64,000 nucleotides of DNA from Comamonas testosteroni (GTDB lineage: Bacteria > Pseudomonadota > Gammaproteobacteria > Burkholderiales > Burkholderiaceae_C). The translations under genes and the position numbers were made by a program. The number at the start of each line of letters is the position of its first letter. Positions within the stretch are counted from its first letter, which is position 1. Below are positions 11,672 through 21,765 of this stretch, piece by piece. Below the pieces are notes generated by a model that worked only from the letters and a program-made list of their open reading frames with translations, did not search any database and was not told the origin of the DNA. The stretch spans positions 186,001-250,000 of the forward strand of contig NZ_AWOR01000078.1 of NCBI RefSeq assembly GCF_000761245.1, written 5' to 3'.

Positions 11672-12105
11672 CACTTCCTCCTGCTCCGACCGGATGAACC
11701 GGCCTCGTCACTGCCGCGCGCACGAACACGCGGAAATCCTGGCTTCGAGGCTGGCTGCGGCTCGCGCTCGCCAAACCATGCGATATGTGAAACCAGGTGC
11801 TTGCGCAGTGCGCGCCGCTGGGCAATCTCCGCATCCAGCTCGGCAATGCGCTCCTCAAGCCTGGCAATCATCTGGGCCGCCGTCAGGGTCTTGCGACGAT
11901 AGGCCGGCAGCACTTCAGCGATCTGCGCCAGGGAGAAGCCACATTGCCGCGACATGGAGATGAATCGCAACTCGCGGATCACGCTGTCATCGAACTCGCG
12001 GTAGCCGGAGGGGCGCCGGGCGGCGGCAATCAGGCCCAGACTCTCATAGTGGCGAATGGCGTGCACGGACACACCCGACAGGCTGGCAAGTTCCGATATC
12101 TGCAT
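11671..12105 (-). CDS. MerR-family transcriptional regulator
   Basis: The protein has about 144 residues. The N-terminal MerR helix-turn-helix is clear: MQISELASLSGVSVHAIRHY, then ESLGLIAAARRPSGYREF. A long dimerisation coiled coil follows (about 80-115). There is no cysteine-rich metal site and no large effector domain. The C-terminal tail is rich in Arg and Ser. The frame is open far upstream into terC, but the start must be the ATG at 12105, where the HTH begins. It forms a two-gene operon with the thioesterase. Confidence 0.88.
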   Translation of the reverse strand: MQISELASLSGVSVHAIRHYESLGLIAAARRPSGYREFDDSVIRELRFISMSRQCGFSLAQIAEVLPAYRRKTLTAAQMIARLEERIAELDAEIAQRRALRKHLVSHIAWFGEREPQPASKPGFPRVRARGSDEAGSSGRSRRK

Positions 12106-12187
12106 GGCGACAAGGCTAACAAGCCTGGGGTTACACGAAGGTTGGAAGCCATGTTCACACAGTTTGTCATCCGCGCTGCAGCCCAAA

Positions 12188-12221
12188 AAAAAACGCACCG
12201 TGAAAGCACGGTGCGTTTTTT
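12188..12221 (-). terminator. Rho-independent terminator of terC
   Basis: A perfect 9-bp GC stem (CGCACCGTG / CACGGTGCG) has a 4-nt loop and is flanked by long A and T runs on both sides. It could work in both directions. It lies between the terC stop and the MerR promoter region. Confidence 0.85.
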
Positions 12222-12242
12222 GGGGAAAGACTTCCGGGGCGA

Positions 12243-12935
12243 TCAGGCCGCGGCGACTTCCTTCTTGGTAGAGCGTGCCTGCATGAACTTGCCCAGTCCG
12301 ACCACCAGCACGGCGCCCGCTGCAGCAGCGACATAGTGCAGCCAGGGGTGAGCCATGGTGTAGCCATGCAGCAGGTTGTCGTTGACGATGGTCTCGCCGC
12401 CCACCCAACCGATCAGCGCCGCGCCCAGCGTGACGATGACGGGGAAGCGTTCCATGAGCTTGATCATCAGCGTGGAGCCGAAGATCACCAGGGGAATGGA
12501 AATAGCCAGACCCAGGATCAGCAGCACCATATTGCCCTGGGCGGTGGCAGCCACGGCAATCACGTTGTCCAGGCTCATCACCAGGTCGGCGATCAGGATG
12601 GTACGGATGGCGGTCATCATGGAGCCATGGCCCTTGGACTCGCCTTCGCCGTCTTCGTCGCCAGTCAGCAGCTGATAGCCGATCCACAGCAGCAGACAGC
12701 CGCCCACGACCTGCAGGAAGGAGAGCTCCAGCAGCTTGGCAGCCACCACGGTCAGCACGATACGCAGCACCACGGCGGCGCCGGAGCCGAACATGATGGC
12801 TTTCTTTTGTTGTTCAGGGGGAAGAGAGCGCGCGGCCAGTGCGATGACCACGGCGTTGTCGCCGGAGAGGATGATGTTGATCCAGATGATCTTCACCAGG
12901 CCGATCCAGAAATCGGCGCTATTGAGCATTTCCAT
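12243..12935 (-). CDS. TerC/YjbE-family integral membrane protein
   Basis: This 230-residue protein has seven to eight membrane segments and the two paired acidic motifs of the TerC family: NIILSGDNAVVIALAARSLP in TM1-2 and ADLVMSLDNVIAVAATAQG mid-protein. The family is linked to manganese and other metal export, and in some species to metallation of exported enzymes. The ATG at 12935 (MEMLNSADFW) has a GGAG 6-7 nt upstream; the longer upstream frame lacks support. The leader can form a structure that would hide this ribosome-binding site. A terminator follows the gene. Confidence 0.9.
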   Translation of the reverse strand: MEMLNSADFWIGLVKIIWINIILSGDNAVVIALAARSLPPEQQKKAIMFGSGAAVVLRIVLTVVAAKLLELSFLQVVGGCLLLWIGYQLLTGDEDGEGESKGHGSMMTAIRTILIADLVMSLDNVIAVAATAQGNMVLLILGLAISIPLVIFGSTLMIKLMERFPVIVTLGAALIGWVGGETIVNDNLLHGYTMAHPWLHYVAAAAGAVLVVGLGKFMQARSTKKEVAAA

Positions 12936-12940
12936 GATGA

Positions 12941-12999
12941 CTCCACTGTTTTGAATATGAAAGCGCCGCATTGCGCGGCGCTTTCTTTTAAGAGTGGAG
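12941..12999 (-). promoter_or_regulatory. terC leader: 11-bp hairpin plus SD / anti-SD pairing
   Basis: CTCCACT at 12941-12947 (the complement of the ribosome-binding AGTGGAG in the mRNA) is repeated in inverse form as AGTGGAG at 12993-12999. Between them lies a perfect hairpin (12959-12985, AAAGCGCCGC stem, 5-nt loop). In the mRNA the upstream CUCCACU can pair with the Shine-Dalgarno AGUGGAG, stacked on the hairpin. I did not recognise a yybP-ykoY manganese riboswitch core here. Confidence 0.45.
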
Positions 13000-13080
13000 G
13001 CAGTGTAGGGCTCGAAGCCCATCTTGCCAGTTCGTAATACTGCGTAAATTCAACGCTGTATCACGAACTTTTGCACGGGC

Positions 13081-13980
13081 TTACTTCTTCAGCAGGCCTT
13101 GCAGCAGGCGACCCATTTCGGAAGGGTTGCGGGTGATGGTGAAGCCGCACTCTTCCATGATGGCCAGCTTGGCGTCAGCCGTGTCGGCACCGCCGGAGAT
13201 CAGGGCACCTGCGTGGCCCATGCGCTTGCCGGGAGGCGCAGTCACGCCGGCGATGAAGCCCACGATAGGCTTCTTCATGTTGGCCTTGCACCACTGGGCA
13301 GCTTCGGCTTCGTCGGGACCGCCGATTTCACCGATCATGATCACGGCATCGGTGTCGGGATCGTCGTTGAAAGCGCGCATCACGTCGATGTGCTTCAGAC
13401 CGTTGATGGGGTCGCCACCGATACCGACGGCGGAGGACTGGCCAATGCCCAGTTCGCTCAGCTGAGCCACGGCTTCGTAAGTCAGCGTACCGGAGCGGGA
13501 CACCACGCCCACGCGGCCCTTCTTGTGGATGTGACCGGGCATGATGCCGATCTTGATTTCGTCAGGCGTGATCAGACCGGGGCAGTTGGGGCCCAGCAGC
13601 AGAGTCTTCTTGCCGCCGGCAGCTTCCTTGGCCTTCATCTTGTTGCGCACTTCCAGCATGTCGCGAACGGGGATGCCTTCGGTGATGCAGATGGCCAAGT
13701 CCAGGTCGGCTTCAACCGCTTCCCAGATGGCAGCAGCTGCGCCTGCGGGGGGCACGTAGATCACGGACACGGTCGCGCCGGTTTCCTTGGCGGCGTCCTT
13801 GACGGAACCAAAGATTGGGATGTCGAAAATCTTTTCGCCAGCCTTCTTGGGGTTCACGCCTGCCACGAAGCAGTTCTTGCCGTTCGCGTATTCCTGGCAC
13901 TTTTCAGTGTGGAACTGACCGGTCTTGCCAGTAATGCCCTGGGTGATGACCTTGGTGTCTTTGTTGATAAAGATCGACAT
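13081..13980 (-). CDS. sucD: succinate-CoA ligase (ADP-forming), alpha subunit
   Basis: SucD pairs with SucC to convert succinyl-CoA to succinate with substrate-level phosphorylation in the TCA cycle. The 299 residues match the family length. The N-terminus has TKVITQGITGKTGQFHTEKC, the CoA-binding Rossmann site. The phosphohistidine region is GRVGVVSRSGTLTYEA followed by GHAGALISGGADTA; the active-site His is the one in GHAGA near residue 255. It starts 20 bp after sucC with a GGAG site, so the two are co-transcribed. Confidence 0.97.
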   Translation of the reverse strand: MSIFINKDTKVITQGITGKTGQFHTEKCQEYANGKNCFVAGVNPKKAGEKIFDIPIFGSVKDAAKETGATVSVIYVPPAGAAAAIWEAVEADLDLAICITEGIPVRDMLEVRNKMKAKEAAGGKKTLLLGPNCPGLITPDEIKIGIMPGHIHKKGRVGVVSRSGTLTYEAVAQLSELGIGQSSAVGIGGDPINGLKHIDVMRAFNDDPDTDAVIMIGEIGGPDEAEAAQWCKANMKKPIVGFIAGVTAPPGKRMGHAGALISGGADTADAKLAIMEECGFTITRNPSEMGRLLQGLLKK

Positions 13981-14000
13981 GTTTCTATCTCCGGGGCGTA

Positions 14001-15161
<1,161 letters not shown>

Positions 15162-15633
15162 GACTTTGTCTCTCTGAACTGAGGGGAAATACCCGCTTGC
15201 CACCGACTCGGGGGAGCCTGGCCATCGGGTTCATATGACATGGCGAGCAGGAATGTACCATGCTGCACCGCGCAAAACGACACCTGAACATGCGCAAAAT
15301 CCACAATTTCGCGCAACTTTGTCGTGTTCCGGAAACAGCTGCAATGCCTTGAATTCTTTAGGGAAATTATTCCTACACGATATCTTTTCTTCCCGCAACT
15401 TTCTTATGTCTTATATACGAGTTAAAGGCCTTGAGGCAGCGGCTGGCAATGTGCTGACAACCGCTAATAGCTGCTACGTCTACTGGGCCATTCGCGCGAG
15501 ACTTGCCTAAAAGTCAGGCAGTGCACATCCCTGACGAGATTCAAGGACAATCACCGTTCGTAAAGCGGCAATGGTGCCGCAGGCAGCGGCATATAAACCA
15601 AGAAATGCGCGCGCCGGTGCAGGAGAAAATGCA
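15162..15633. other. 472-bp divergent promoter region between sucC and argC
   Basis: It is visibly AT-richer than its neighbours, with TTCTTTAGGGAAATTATTCC and TCTTATGTCTTATATACG stretches, as expected for two divergent promoters. A 91-codon open frame (15235-15510) lacks a ribosome-binding site and any recognisable feature, so I do not call it. A weak GATAGCT-like fragment (CTAATAGCTGCTACG) lies near 15465. Confidence 0.6.
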
Positions 15634-16566
15634 ATGGCAAAAGTCTTTATTGACGGAGAAGCAGGAACCACGGGTCTGCAGATCCGTGATCGTCTGGTCG
15701 ATTTCGCAGGTGTGGAACTGGTCAGCATCGACCCCGCACTGCGCAAGGACCCGGCCGCCAAACGCTCTCTGATTGCCGGTGTGGATCTGGTCATCCTCTG
15801 CCTGCACGACGATGCAGCCCGCGAAACAGCAGCCATGGTGGACTCCATCACCGCAGAAACCGGCCGCGCCATCAAGATCATCGACGCCTCCACCGCCCAC
15901 CGCACGGCCGCAGGCTGGGTCTATGGCTTCCCCGAACTGCGCGCCGGGCAGCTCGACGCCGTGAAGAGCGCCACCCGCGTCTCCAACCCCGGCTGCTACG
16001 CCACGGGCGCCATCGCCCTGCTGGCGCCGCTGGTGGCTGCGGGCCTGATTCCCGCCGACTACCCCGTGAGCCTGCCTTCCGTGTCCGGCTACACCGGCGG
16101 CGGCCGCACCATGATCGAAGCCTATGAAGGCGGCGATGCCGCACCTTACGAGGCCTACGCCCTGGGCCTGTCGCACAAGCACATTCCCGAAATCCTGCAC
16201 TACACCGGCATGACCCGCCGCCCCGTGTTCATCCCCGCCGTGAGCAACTTTGCCCAGGGCATGCTGGTGCAGCTGCCGCTGCACCTGGATCTGCTGCCCG
16301 GCGCACCCAAGGCCGCCGACCTGCACGACGCGCTGGCCAGCCACTACGCCCGAACCAATACCAGCGCCAACTGGGTCAGCGTGCTGCCGCCCACGGACGA
16401 CAACAAGCTGGCCGCCGACACCCTGGCCAATACCAACAAGCTGGAGCTGCGCGTGTTTGCCAACGAGCAATACCGCCAGGCCGTGCTGATCGCGCGCCTG
16501 GACAATCTGGGCAAGGGTGCCAGCGGCGCTGCCGTGCAGAACCTGCAGATCATGCTGGGCCTGTGA
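15634..16566 (+). CDS. argC: N-acetyl-gamma-glutamyl-phosphate reductase (type 2)
   Basis: ArgC reduces N-acetylglutamyl phosphate to the semialdehyde in arginine biosynthesis, using NADPH. The start [20 protein letters not shown] contains the GxxGxxG NADP motif. The catalytic cysteine is in [12 protein letters not shown] near residue 117. The length of 310 residues is typical of the shorter type-2 ArgC. AGGAG lies 8 nt before the ATG at 15634. The gene is alone, divergent from sucCD, and ends in a strong terminator. Confidence 0.96.
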   Translation: MAKVFIDGEAGTTGLQIRDRLVDFAGVELVSIDPALRKDPAAKRSLIAGVDLVILCLHDDAARETAAMVDSITAETGRAIKIIDASTAHRTAAGWVYGFPELRAGQLDAVKSATRVSNPGCYATGAIALLAPLVAAGLIPADYPVSLPSVSGYTGGGRTMIEAYEGGDAAPYEAYALGLSHKHIPEILHYTGMTRRPVFIPAVSNFAQGMLVQLPLHLDLLPGAPKAADLHDALASHYARTNTSANWVSVLPPTDDNKLAADTLANTNKLELRVFANEQYRQAVLIARLDNLGKGASGAAVQNLQIMLGL

Positions 16567-16586
16567 GCGCGCCCAGCCAGTGCTGA

Positions 16587-16612
16587 AACGGCCCGAAGGG
16601 CCGTTTTTTTTT
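16587..16612 (+). terminator. Rho-independent terminator of argC
   Basis: AACGGCCC / GGGCCGTT stem with a 3-nt loop followed by nine T, 20 bp after the argC stop. Confidence 0.92.
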
Positions 16613-16766
16613 GACTTTGCGCCGATGATCAGCACTTGGCCCCGCCCCGAACAAACAATAAAATCAATAGCTTACAGCGCCCTCCAGTCAATGAATTCAA
16701 TGCAGAAAATGCATCAAATCATTGCCTACATTGCGCACAAAGCTCCTGTTTTAAAAGCGCCTCCCC

Positions 16767-17690
16767 ATGAACCCCACTGAAGCCGCCGCCCGGCGTGCCA
16801 CGCTTATCGGCCTGCTGGCCGTGCTCTGCTGGAGCTGCACCGTGGGCCTGATGCGTGCCGTGGCAGAGCCGCTGGGTGCCGTCGGCGGCGCGGCCTGCCT
16901 CTACACCATGGCCGCCATCTGCGTTGCCGCAGCACGCGGGCGCAAAGGCTGGCGCGAGCTGGCACGCTGGCGCAGCATGCACCCGGCCTATCTCTGGGGC
17001 TGCGGCCTGCTGTTTGTGGTCTATGAAATTTGCCTGTCCGTAGCCGTGGGCCTGGCCCACGACCGCAGCCAGGCCATGGAAATCGGGCTCATCAACTATC
17101 TCTGGCCCAGCCTCACCATCGTGCTGGCCGTGCTGTGCGGCCAGCAGGCGGCTCGCTGGTGGCTGTGGCCAGGCGTGCTGATCTGCCTGTGGGGTCTGGC
17201 GCGCGTGCTGGGCGGCGACAGCTTCAGCCTGCCGGTCATGTGGAGCCATGTGCTGGGCAACCCGCTGGCCTATGGAATGGGTTTTGCTGCCGCCCTGCTC
17301 TGGCCGGCCTACTCGCTGCTGGCGCGCCGCTATGGCTCAGGCTTCAACGCCGTGGGTCTGTTCGTGACCTGGACTGCCATCGCGCTGTGGCTCAAGTGGC
17401 TGATGCTGGGCGAGCCACAGCCCATGCTCTGGAGCTGGCTGACCACTGGCCAGCTCTTGCTGGTCGGGGCGCTCACGGCACTGGGCTACAGCTGCTGGGA
17501 GCACGGCATCCAGCATGGCAAGCTGGCCCTGCTGGCTGCAGCGTCCTATTTCACACCGGTGCTCTCGGCGCTGATGGCCAGTGCACTGCTGCAGGTGCTG
17601 CCGGGCTGGAGCTTTTGGCAAGGCGTGGCACTGGTAACGCTGGGTTCGCTGGTCTGCTGGTGGGCAACGCGCACGCCTGCGCCGGCATAG
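16767..17690 (+). CDS. YddG-like DMT-superfamily amino-acid exporter
   Basis: This 307-residue protein has ten predicted membrane segments and two EamA halves. The segment QAMEIGLINYLWPSLTIVLA is characteristic of the YddG branch, whose E. coli member exports aromatic amino acids and paraquat. The start is the ATG at 16767. The gene follows argC but after a terminator, so it has its own promoter. A fragment of the GATAGCT repeat lies upstream near 16662. Substrate assignment is by family only. Confidence 0.82.
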   Translation: MNPTEAAARRATLIGLLAVLCWSCTVGLMRAVAEPLGAVGGAACLYTMAAICVAAARGRKGWRELARWRSMHPAYLWGCGLLFVVYEICLSVAVGLAHDRSQAMEIGLINYLWPSLTIVLAVLCGQQAARWWLWPGVLICLWGLARVLGGDSFSLPVMWSHVLGNPLAYGMGFAAALLWPAYSLLARRYGSGFNAVGLFVTWTAIALWLKWLMLGEPQPMLWSWLTTGQLLLVGALTALGYSCWEHGIQHGKLALLAAASYFTPVLSALMASALLQVLPGWSFWQGVALVTLGSLVCWWATRTPAPA

Positions 17691-17693
17691 GCC

Positions 17694-18416
17694 TCAGGTC
17701 AGCCAGATGCCAAGGCCCAATACCACCGCATGCACGGCCATCACAATCCACAGCAGCGTCCACGACGGCTCGGCCATCTCCTGCAGCAGGCTCTGAATCT
17801 TTTCGCCCAGAAAGGCACGCAGCGCCGGGTCTCCCCGGCTGGCTTGCTCACCCCACTCGGCACGCGTCTGGCCCCATTCGTCCATCAACTCGGACAGCGG
17901 CAGGCGATTGAGCACCGTGCGCACCACCCATTGCACCGCCCGGCCATCGCCAATCCAGGGTTTCAGATGCTCCATGGCCGTGCTCATGTTCAGCAGGTCG
18001 GCGGTTTTGTGCAGCGCCTTGTGCGCACGGGGCATGGACTCGATGCGCTGCGCCAGCATCTCGGCCAACCGCTGCGACAAGCCCTGTCCATAACGTGCCA
18101 CCAGCTTGCCAGTGGCGCGGGCGCGCCCGATCTGCAGACCCACCATCACATAGGCCGGGATGATGAACACCAGCAGCAGCGCCACCACCAGCGACGGCGA
18201 AAACAGCAGGGCGATGAGAGCCCCCGCGCCACCTGCATGGGCCGCCGCAGGCATGCCCGGCCCGTCCAGACGCAGGAAGTAGAAAGCGGCCGAGGTGCAG
18301 CCCAACACCAGAGCCAGCGCAATGCCGAGCATCAAGCCACCCAGCAGGGATTTGCCAGCGCTCAGGCCGACGCGCAAGGCGGACGGAGTATCCGGATTCG
18401 AAGCAGTTGAGGGCAT
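17694..18416 (-). CDS. uncharacterised membrane protein (3-4 TM)
   Basis: I do not recognise a named family. The 240-residue protein has two N-terminal membrane segments (LLGGLMLGIALALVLGCTSA and ALIALLFSPSLVVALLLVFI), an amphipathic middle (about 95-215) rich in Arg and Leu that could form helices on the inner membrane face, and a last TM (WTLLWIVMAVHAVVLGLGIW) at the C-terminus. It is convergent with the YddG-like gene (3 bp apart). The recX-recA genes lie upstream on the same strand, so it may be read from the same transcript. Confidence 0.65.
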   Translation of the reverse strand: MPSTASNPDTPSALRVGLSAGKSLLGGLMLGIALALVLGCTSAAFYFLRLDGPGMPAAAHAGGAGALIALLFSPSLVVALLLVFIIPAYVMVGLQIGRARATGKLVARYGQGLSQRLAEMLAQRIESMPRAHKALHKTADLLNMSTAMEHLKPWIGDGRAVQWVVRTVLNRLPLSELMDEWGQTRAEWGEQASRGDPALRAFLGEKIQSLLQEMAEPSWTLLWIVMAVHAVVLGLGIWLT

Positions 18417-18467
18417 GCATTGTCCTTTTCGTCACGGAGTCTAACGGTCGCGGGCTGCGTGCAGTTC

Positions 18468-18944
18468 TCAGCCCGCGTCATCACTTTCGTCGAACGCCGA
18501 GTATGGAGCCTCGCGCAAAACCCGCGATGCCACGGCAGAAGAAAAGCCCCGCGACGCCATGAAACGCAGCTGTTTGGCCTTTTCCTTGATATCGGCAGGC
18601 GGCGTACCAAAGCGCTTGCGCCACAGCTCGCGGGCGCGTTCCAGCTCGGTATCGCGCAGTTGCTCGCTCGCGTTGCGCACCACTTCATCGTCCAGCCCTT
18701 TGCTGCGCAACTCCTGCACCAGCCGCGCCGTGCCAAAGCGGCTGGACTTGCTGTGAATGACGGAATCCACCACCCGCTGCACGCTGATGAAGCCGCGCTT
18801 TTCCAGCTCATCGAGAATGGCCCGCAGGTCATCACCCTCTTCCACATATGGAGCCAGCTTGCGCTGCAACTCCAGCCGCGAATGCTCGCGCTGCCCCAGC
18901 AGCTTCAGGGCTCGGCCTTTGAGTGAAAGCTTGGCAAAGCTCAC
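18468..18944 (-). CDS. recX: RecA regulatory protein RecX
   Basis: RecX binds RecA filaments and limits their growth. The 158-residue protein is all-helical with the typical segments LKGRALKLLGQREHSRLELQ, LDELEKRGFISVQRVVDSVI and REAPYSAFDES at the C-terminus. The GTG at 18944 is chosen because GGAG lies 8 nt upstream and the conserved part starts there; the frame continues to 19022 with sequence foreign to the family. recA lies upstream on the same strand, with one GC-rich repeat in the 180-bp gap that may modulate read-through. Confidence 0.9.
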   Translation of the reverse strand: MSFAKLSLKGRALKLLGQREHSRLELQRKLAPYVEEGDDLRAILDELEKRGFISVQRVVDSVIHSKSSRFGTARLVQELRSKGLDDEVVRNASEQLRDTELERARELWRKRFGTPPADIKEKAKQLRFMASRGFSSAVASRVLREAPYSAFDESDDAG

Positions 18945-19054
18945 GACGCATCTCCAGAAACAAAAAGGCGCAGGACGAACCTGCGCAAAGATGGCAAACC
19001 TTTTGAGCAATGAGGCCCGCACTCAAACACTGGCGTTCACCAAGCCAGGGACAT

Positions 19055-19124
19055 CAAGCAAGGGCCGCACCGCTGCGAGGATGTCGTCCCCTTTCGCGAA
19101 AGGCGCATAGCGCCTTCAGGGGAA
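19055..19124. repeat. GC-rich intergenic repeat, copy 3 (short form)
   Basis: AGCAAGGGCCGCACCGCTGC, CGTCCCCTTTCGCGAAAGGC and GCATAGCGCCTTCAGGGG modules, shorter than the other copies. It lies directly behind the recA stop and before recX. Confidence 0.7.
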
Positions 19125-19127
19125 GAA

Positions 19128-20237
19128 TCAACCTTCAATCACTCCGTCCTTGTCCACCTTGCCCTTGCCACCCTTGGCAGGCTTGGCTTCGGCAGCCGCA
19201 GCACCGTCCACAGGCAGCAGCTTGATGCCCAGGCTATCGCGCACCTTGTTTTCGATTTCGATGGCCAGCGCGGGGTTCTCGCGCAGGAACTCACGCGAGT
19301 TGTCACGGCCCTGGCCGATTTTTTCGCCGTTGTAGGCATACCAGGCACCGCTCTTTTCCAGAATCTTGGCGTTCACGCCCATGTCCAGAATCTCGCCTTC
19401 GCGGCTGATGCCTTCACCAAACAGAATGTCGAACTCTGCCGTCTTGAAGGGGGGCGAGACCTTGTTCTTCACGACCTTGACCTTGGTTTCGTTGCCGATG
19501 GCCTCGTCGCCCTTCTTGATGGTGCCGGTGCGGCGGATATCCAGACGCACGGAGGCATAGAACTTCAGCGCATTGCCGCCGGTGGTGGTCTCGGGCGAGC
19601 CGAACATCACGCCGATCTTCATGCGGATCTGGTTGATGAAGATGACCATGCAGTTGGTCTTCTTGATGGTCGCCGTCAGCTTGCGCAGGGCCTGGCTCAT
19701 CAGGCGGGCCTGCAGGCCGGGCAGGGCGTCGCCCATCTCGCCTTCGATTTCGGCCTTGGGCGTCAATGCGGCCACCGAGTCGATGACGATCAGGTCCACG
19801 GCTCCCGAGCGCACCAGACTGTCGCAGATCTCCAGTGCCTGCTCACCGGTGTCGGGCTGGCTGATCAGCACGTCGCTGAGGCTCACGCCCAGCTTCTGGG
19901 CGTAGCTGGTGTCCAGCGCATGTTCGGCGTCGATAAAGGCGCAGGTGCCGCCCTGCTTTTGCATCTCGGCAATGACCTGCAGCGTCAGCGTGGTCTTGCC
20001 CGAGGATTCGGGGCCGTAGATTTCGATCACGCGGCCGCGCGGCAGACCGCCTACGCCCAGCGCGATATCCAGACCCAGAGAGCCGGTGGAGACGACCTGA
20101 ATGTCTTCGATGGCCTCACCTTCACCGAGCTTCATGATGGTGCCCTTGCCGAACTGCTTTTCGATCTGGGCCAGGGCTGCAGCCAGGGCTTTGGCTTTTT
20201 CGCTGTTGGCGTCGTTGGTCTTGGCGATGGCGTTCAT
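19128..20237 (-). CDS. recA: recombinase RecA
   Basis: RecA catalyses strand exchange and LexA self-cleavage. The 369-residue protein shows Walker A GPESSGKT near residue 74, [14 protein letters not shown], the [20 protein letters not shown] block, and [20 protein letters not shown], which contains the L2 loop. The C-terminal tail is Ala/Lys-rich rather than strongly acidic as in E. coli. GGAG lies 6 nt before the ATG. A LexA box upstream indicates SOS control, and recX follows. Confidence 0.98.
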   Translation of the reverse strand: MNAIAKTNDANSEKAKALAAALAQIEKQFGKGTIMKLGEGEAIEDIQVVSTGSLGLDIALGVGGLPRGRVIEIYGPESSGKTTLTLQVIAEMQKQGGTCAFIDAEHALDTSYAQKLGVSLSDVLISQPDTGEQALEICDSLVRSGAVDLIVIDSVAALTPKAEIEGEMGDALPGLQARLMSQALRKLTATIKKTNCMVIFINQIRMKIGVMFGSPETTTGGNALKFYASVRLDIRRTGTIKKGDEAIGNETKVKVVKNKVSPPFKTAEFDILFGEGISREGEILDMGVNAKILEKSGAWYAYNGEKIGQGRDNSREFLRENPALAIEIENKVRDSLGIKLLPVDGAAAAEAKPAKGGKGKVDKDGVIEG

Positions 20238-20295
20238 ATCAGGCTCCGAAGTAGGTGAATGACTGTCTGTGACCAGCCCTGTTTTTGTATTCAGG

Positions 20296-20311
20296 CTGGA
20301 TGCTTGAACAG
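20296..20311 (-). promoter_or_regulatory. LexA (SOS) box of recA
   Basis: The sequence has exactly the CTG-N10-CAG layout; on the recA strand it reads CTGTTCAAGCATCCAG with a TA in front, matching the TACTGT half-site well and the other half less well. It lies 58 bp before the recA start. Placement next to recA makes function likely. Confidence 0.75.
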
Positions 20312-20343
20312 TAGTTTAGAGGCTGATACTGAAAATTTATTTA

Positions 20344-20353
20344 ACTATTTAGT
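20344..20353. promoter_or_regulatory. possible MarR operator (ACTA-TT-TAGT)
   Basis: A 10-bp dyad in an AT-rich stretch 23 bp before the MarR gene. MarR proteins often bind such sites in their own promoter. It is short, so chance cannot be excluded. Confidence 0.3.
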
Positions 20354-20375
20354 CAGTTTGCCTTACCATTTATCC

Positions 20376-20867
20376 ATGTCAGAAATCGCCCCCGTCACCC
20401 CACCCGCCGATGCCTGGCGCCAGACCCATCTGGGCCGTTTGCTCGGCCATGCCATGCGCCGCTTCGATGCGCGCGTGCTGCAGCTCATGGCGCGTGCAGT
20501 GGAGGTGCCGCTGGCGTTATCCAATCTGGCGGCGCGCGACAAGGTGGGGGCAGCCCATATCCACATCACGCGCCATCTGTCGCTGGCTGGCGACCGGCTC
20601 ACCGATCTGGCCGACAAGGCCGGCATGACCAAGCAGGCCATGGCCGATCTGGTGACGCAGTGCGAAGCCTGGGGCCTGGTCACGCGCGAGGCCGACCCGC
20701 ATGATGCGCGCGCCAGACGCGTGCGCTTCACCGATGCGGGTCTGGCCTGGCTGCAGGCTTTTCACGACGCCGTAAGCCAGGCAGAGGCCGAATTTCGCGA
20801 AGCCGTAGGCACGGATGTGGCCACCGTGGTCGCGCTGGGCCTGGAAGCCTATGCAGAAGGCTACTGA
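20376..20867 (+). CDS. MarR-family transcriptional regulator
   Basis: This protein of about 163 residues has the MarR winged-helix core: RLTDLADKAGMTKQAMADLV, then QCEAWGLVTREADPHDARARRVRFTDAG, where the last part is the beta-wing with the conserved D-x-R-(A)-R. The ATG at 20376 is chosen since the frame to its left reads through the recA promoter. It is divergent from recA. Its target cannot be told; autoregulation is likely. Confidence 0.88.
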   Translation: MSEIAPVTPPADAWRQTHLGRLLGHAMRRFDARVLQLMARAVEVPLALSNLAARDKVGAAHIHITRHLSLAGDRLTDLADKAGMTKQAMADLVTQCEAWGLVTREADPHDARARRVRFTDAGLAWLQAFHDAVSQAEAEFREAVGTDVATVVALGLEAYAEGY

Positions 20868-20976
20868 GATTCGACGCCTGTAAGCGGCTGTCGAGAATTG
20901 CCCTGAACGGCCATGAGCCATCCCTACAATGGCAGCAAAAGTGCAAACAGGCACACATAACAAGCAGGAGACACAC

Positions 20977-21654
20977 ATGCGCATACTGATTGCCGAAGAC
21001 GACCAGGTGCTGGCAGACGGCCTGCTGCGCACGCTGCGCAGCTCGGGCGCCGTCGTCAGCCATGTGGCCAATGGCAGCGAGGCCGATACCGCCTTGCTGA
21101 CCAGCAGCGAATTCGATTTGCTGATTCTCGATCTGGGCCTGCCAAAGGTGCACGGTCTGGAAGTGCTCAAGCGCCTGCGTGGGCGCGGCGATGCGCTTCC
21201 GGTACTGATTCTCACGGCCGCCGATTCGATCGAAGAGCGCGTACAGGGCCTGGACTATGGTGCTGACGACTACATGGCCAAGCCGTTTGCGCTGTCCGAG
21301 CTGGAAGCGCGCGTGCGCGCCCTCACGCGCCGCGGCATGGGCGGCGCCAGCTCCACCATCAAGCACGGCCCGCTGGTCTATGACCAGACCGGCCGGGTCG
21401 CCACCATCGACGGCAAGATGGTGGAGCTGTCGGCGCGCGAGCTGGGCCTGCTGGAGGTGCTGCTGCAGCGCGCGGGCCGCCTGGTCAGCAAGGACCAGCT
21501 GGTGGAGCGCCTGTGCGAATGGGGCGAAGAGGTGAGCAACAACGCCATCGAGGTCTATATCCACCGCCTGCGCAAGAAAATCGAGAAAGGCCCGATCCGC
21601 ATCGCCACCGTACGTGGCCTCGGTTACTGCCTGGAAAAGATAGCCCCCCCCTGA
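20977..21654 (+). CDS. OmpR-family response regulator (TctD-like)
   Basis: This 225-residue protein has a receiver domain (acidic pair ED at 8-9, phospho-acceptor Asp52 in LLILDLGLP, Lys in DDYMAKPFA) and a C-terminal winged helix (RELGLLEVLLQRAGRLVSKD). CAGGAG stands 6 nt before the ATG. It forms an operon with the histidine kinase at 21766. Downstream lies a Bug/TctC-like receptor gene, the arrangement of tctD-tctE-tctC systems that control tricarboxylate uptake. Confidence 0.9.
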   Translation: MRILIAEDDQVLADGLLRTLRSSGAVVSHVANGSEADTALLTSSEFDLLILDLGLPKVHGLEVLKRLRGRGDALPVLILTAADSIEERVQGLDYGADDYMAKPFALSELEARVRALTRRGMGGASSTIKHGPLVYDQTGRVATIDGKMVELSARELGLLEVLLQRAGRLVSKDQLVERLCEWGEEVSNNAIEVYIHRLRKKIEKGPIRIATVRGLGYCLEKIAPP

Positions 21655-21730
21655 GCGGCTGCGCCTAGGCGGCCCCGCCGCTTCCCCCCGAGGGGGACGA
21701 TGGCCTTTGCTGCGGGGCGGCCCTTGCTGG
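21654..21730. repeat. GC-rich intergenic repeat, copy 4 (inverted)
   Basis: The inverse form GAGCGGCTGCGCCTAGGCGG, CCGAGGGGGACGATGGC and TGCTGCGGGGCGGCCCTTGC lies between the response regulator stop and the kinase start. It may influence the ratio of the two proteins. Confidence 0.7.
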
Positions 21731-21765
21731 CCATCCCTGAGTTGGAATACGCCAGTTTTACAAGC

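Noticed and set aside
12936..13080. yybP-ykoY manganese riboswitch upstream of terC
   Set aside because: I looked for the conserved core because TerC genes often have it; the expected conserved loops are not recognisable. A different leader structure is reported instead.
15235..15510. 91-codon frame between sucC and argC
   Set aside because: No ribosome-binding site, no conserved feature, lies in the AT-rich divergent promoter region.
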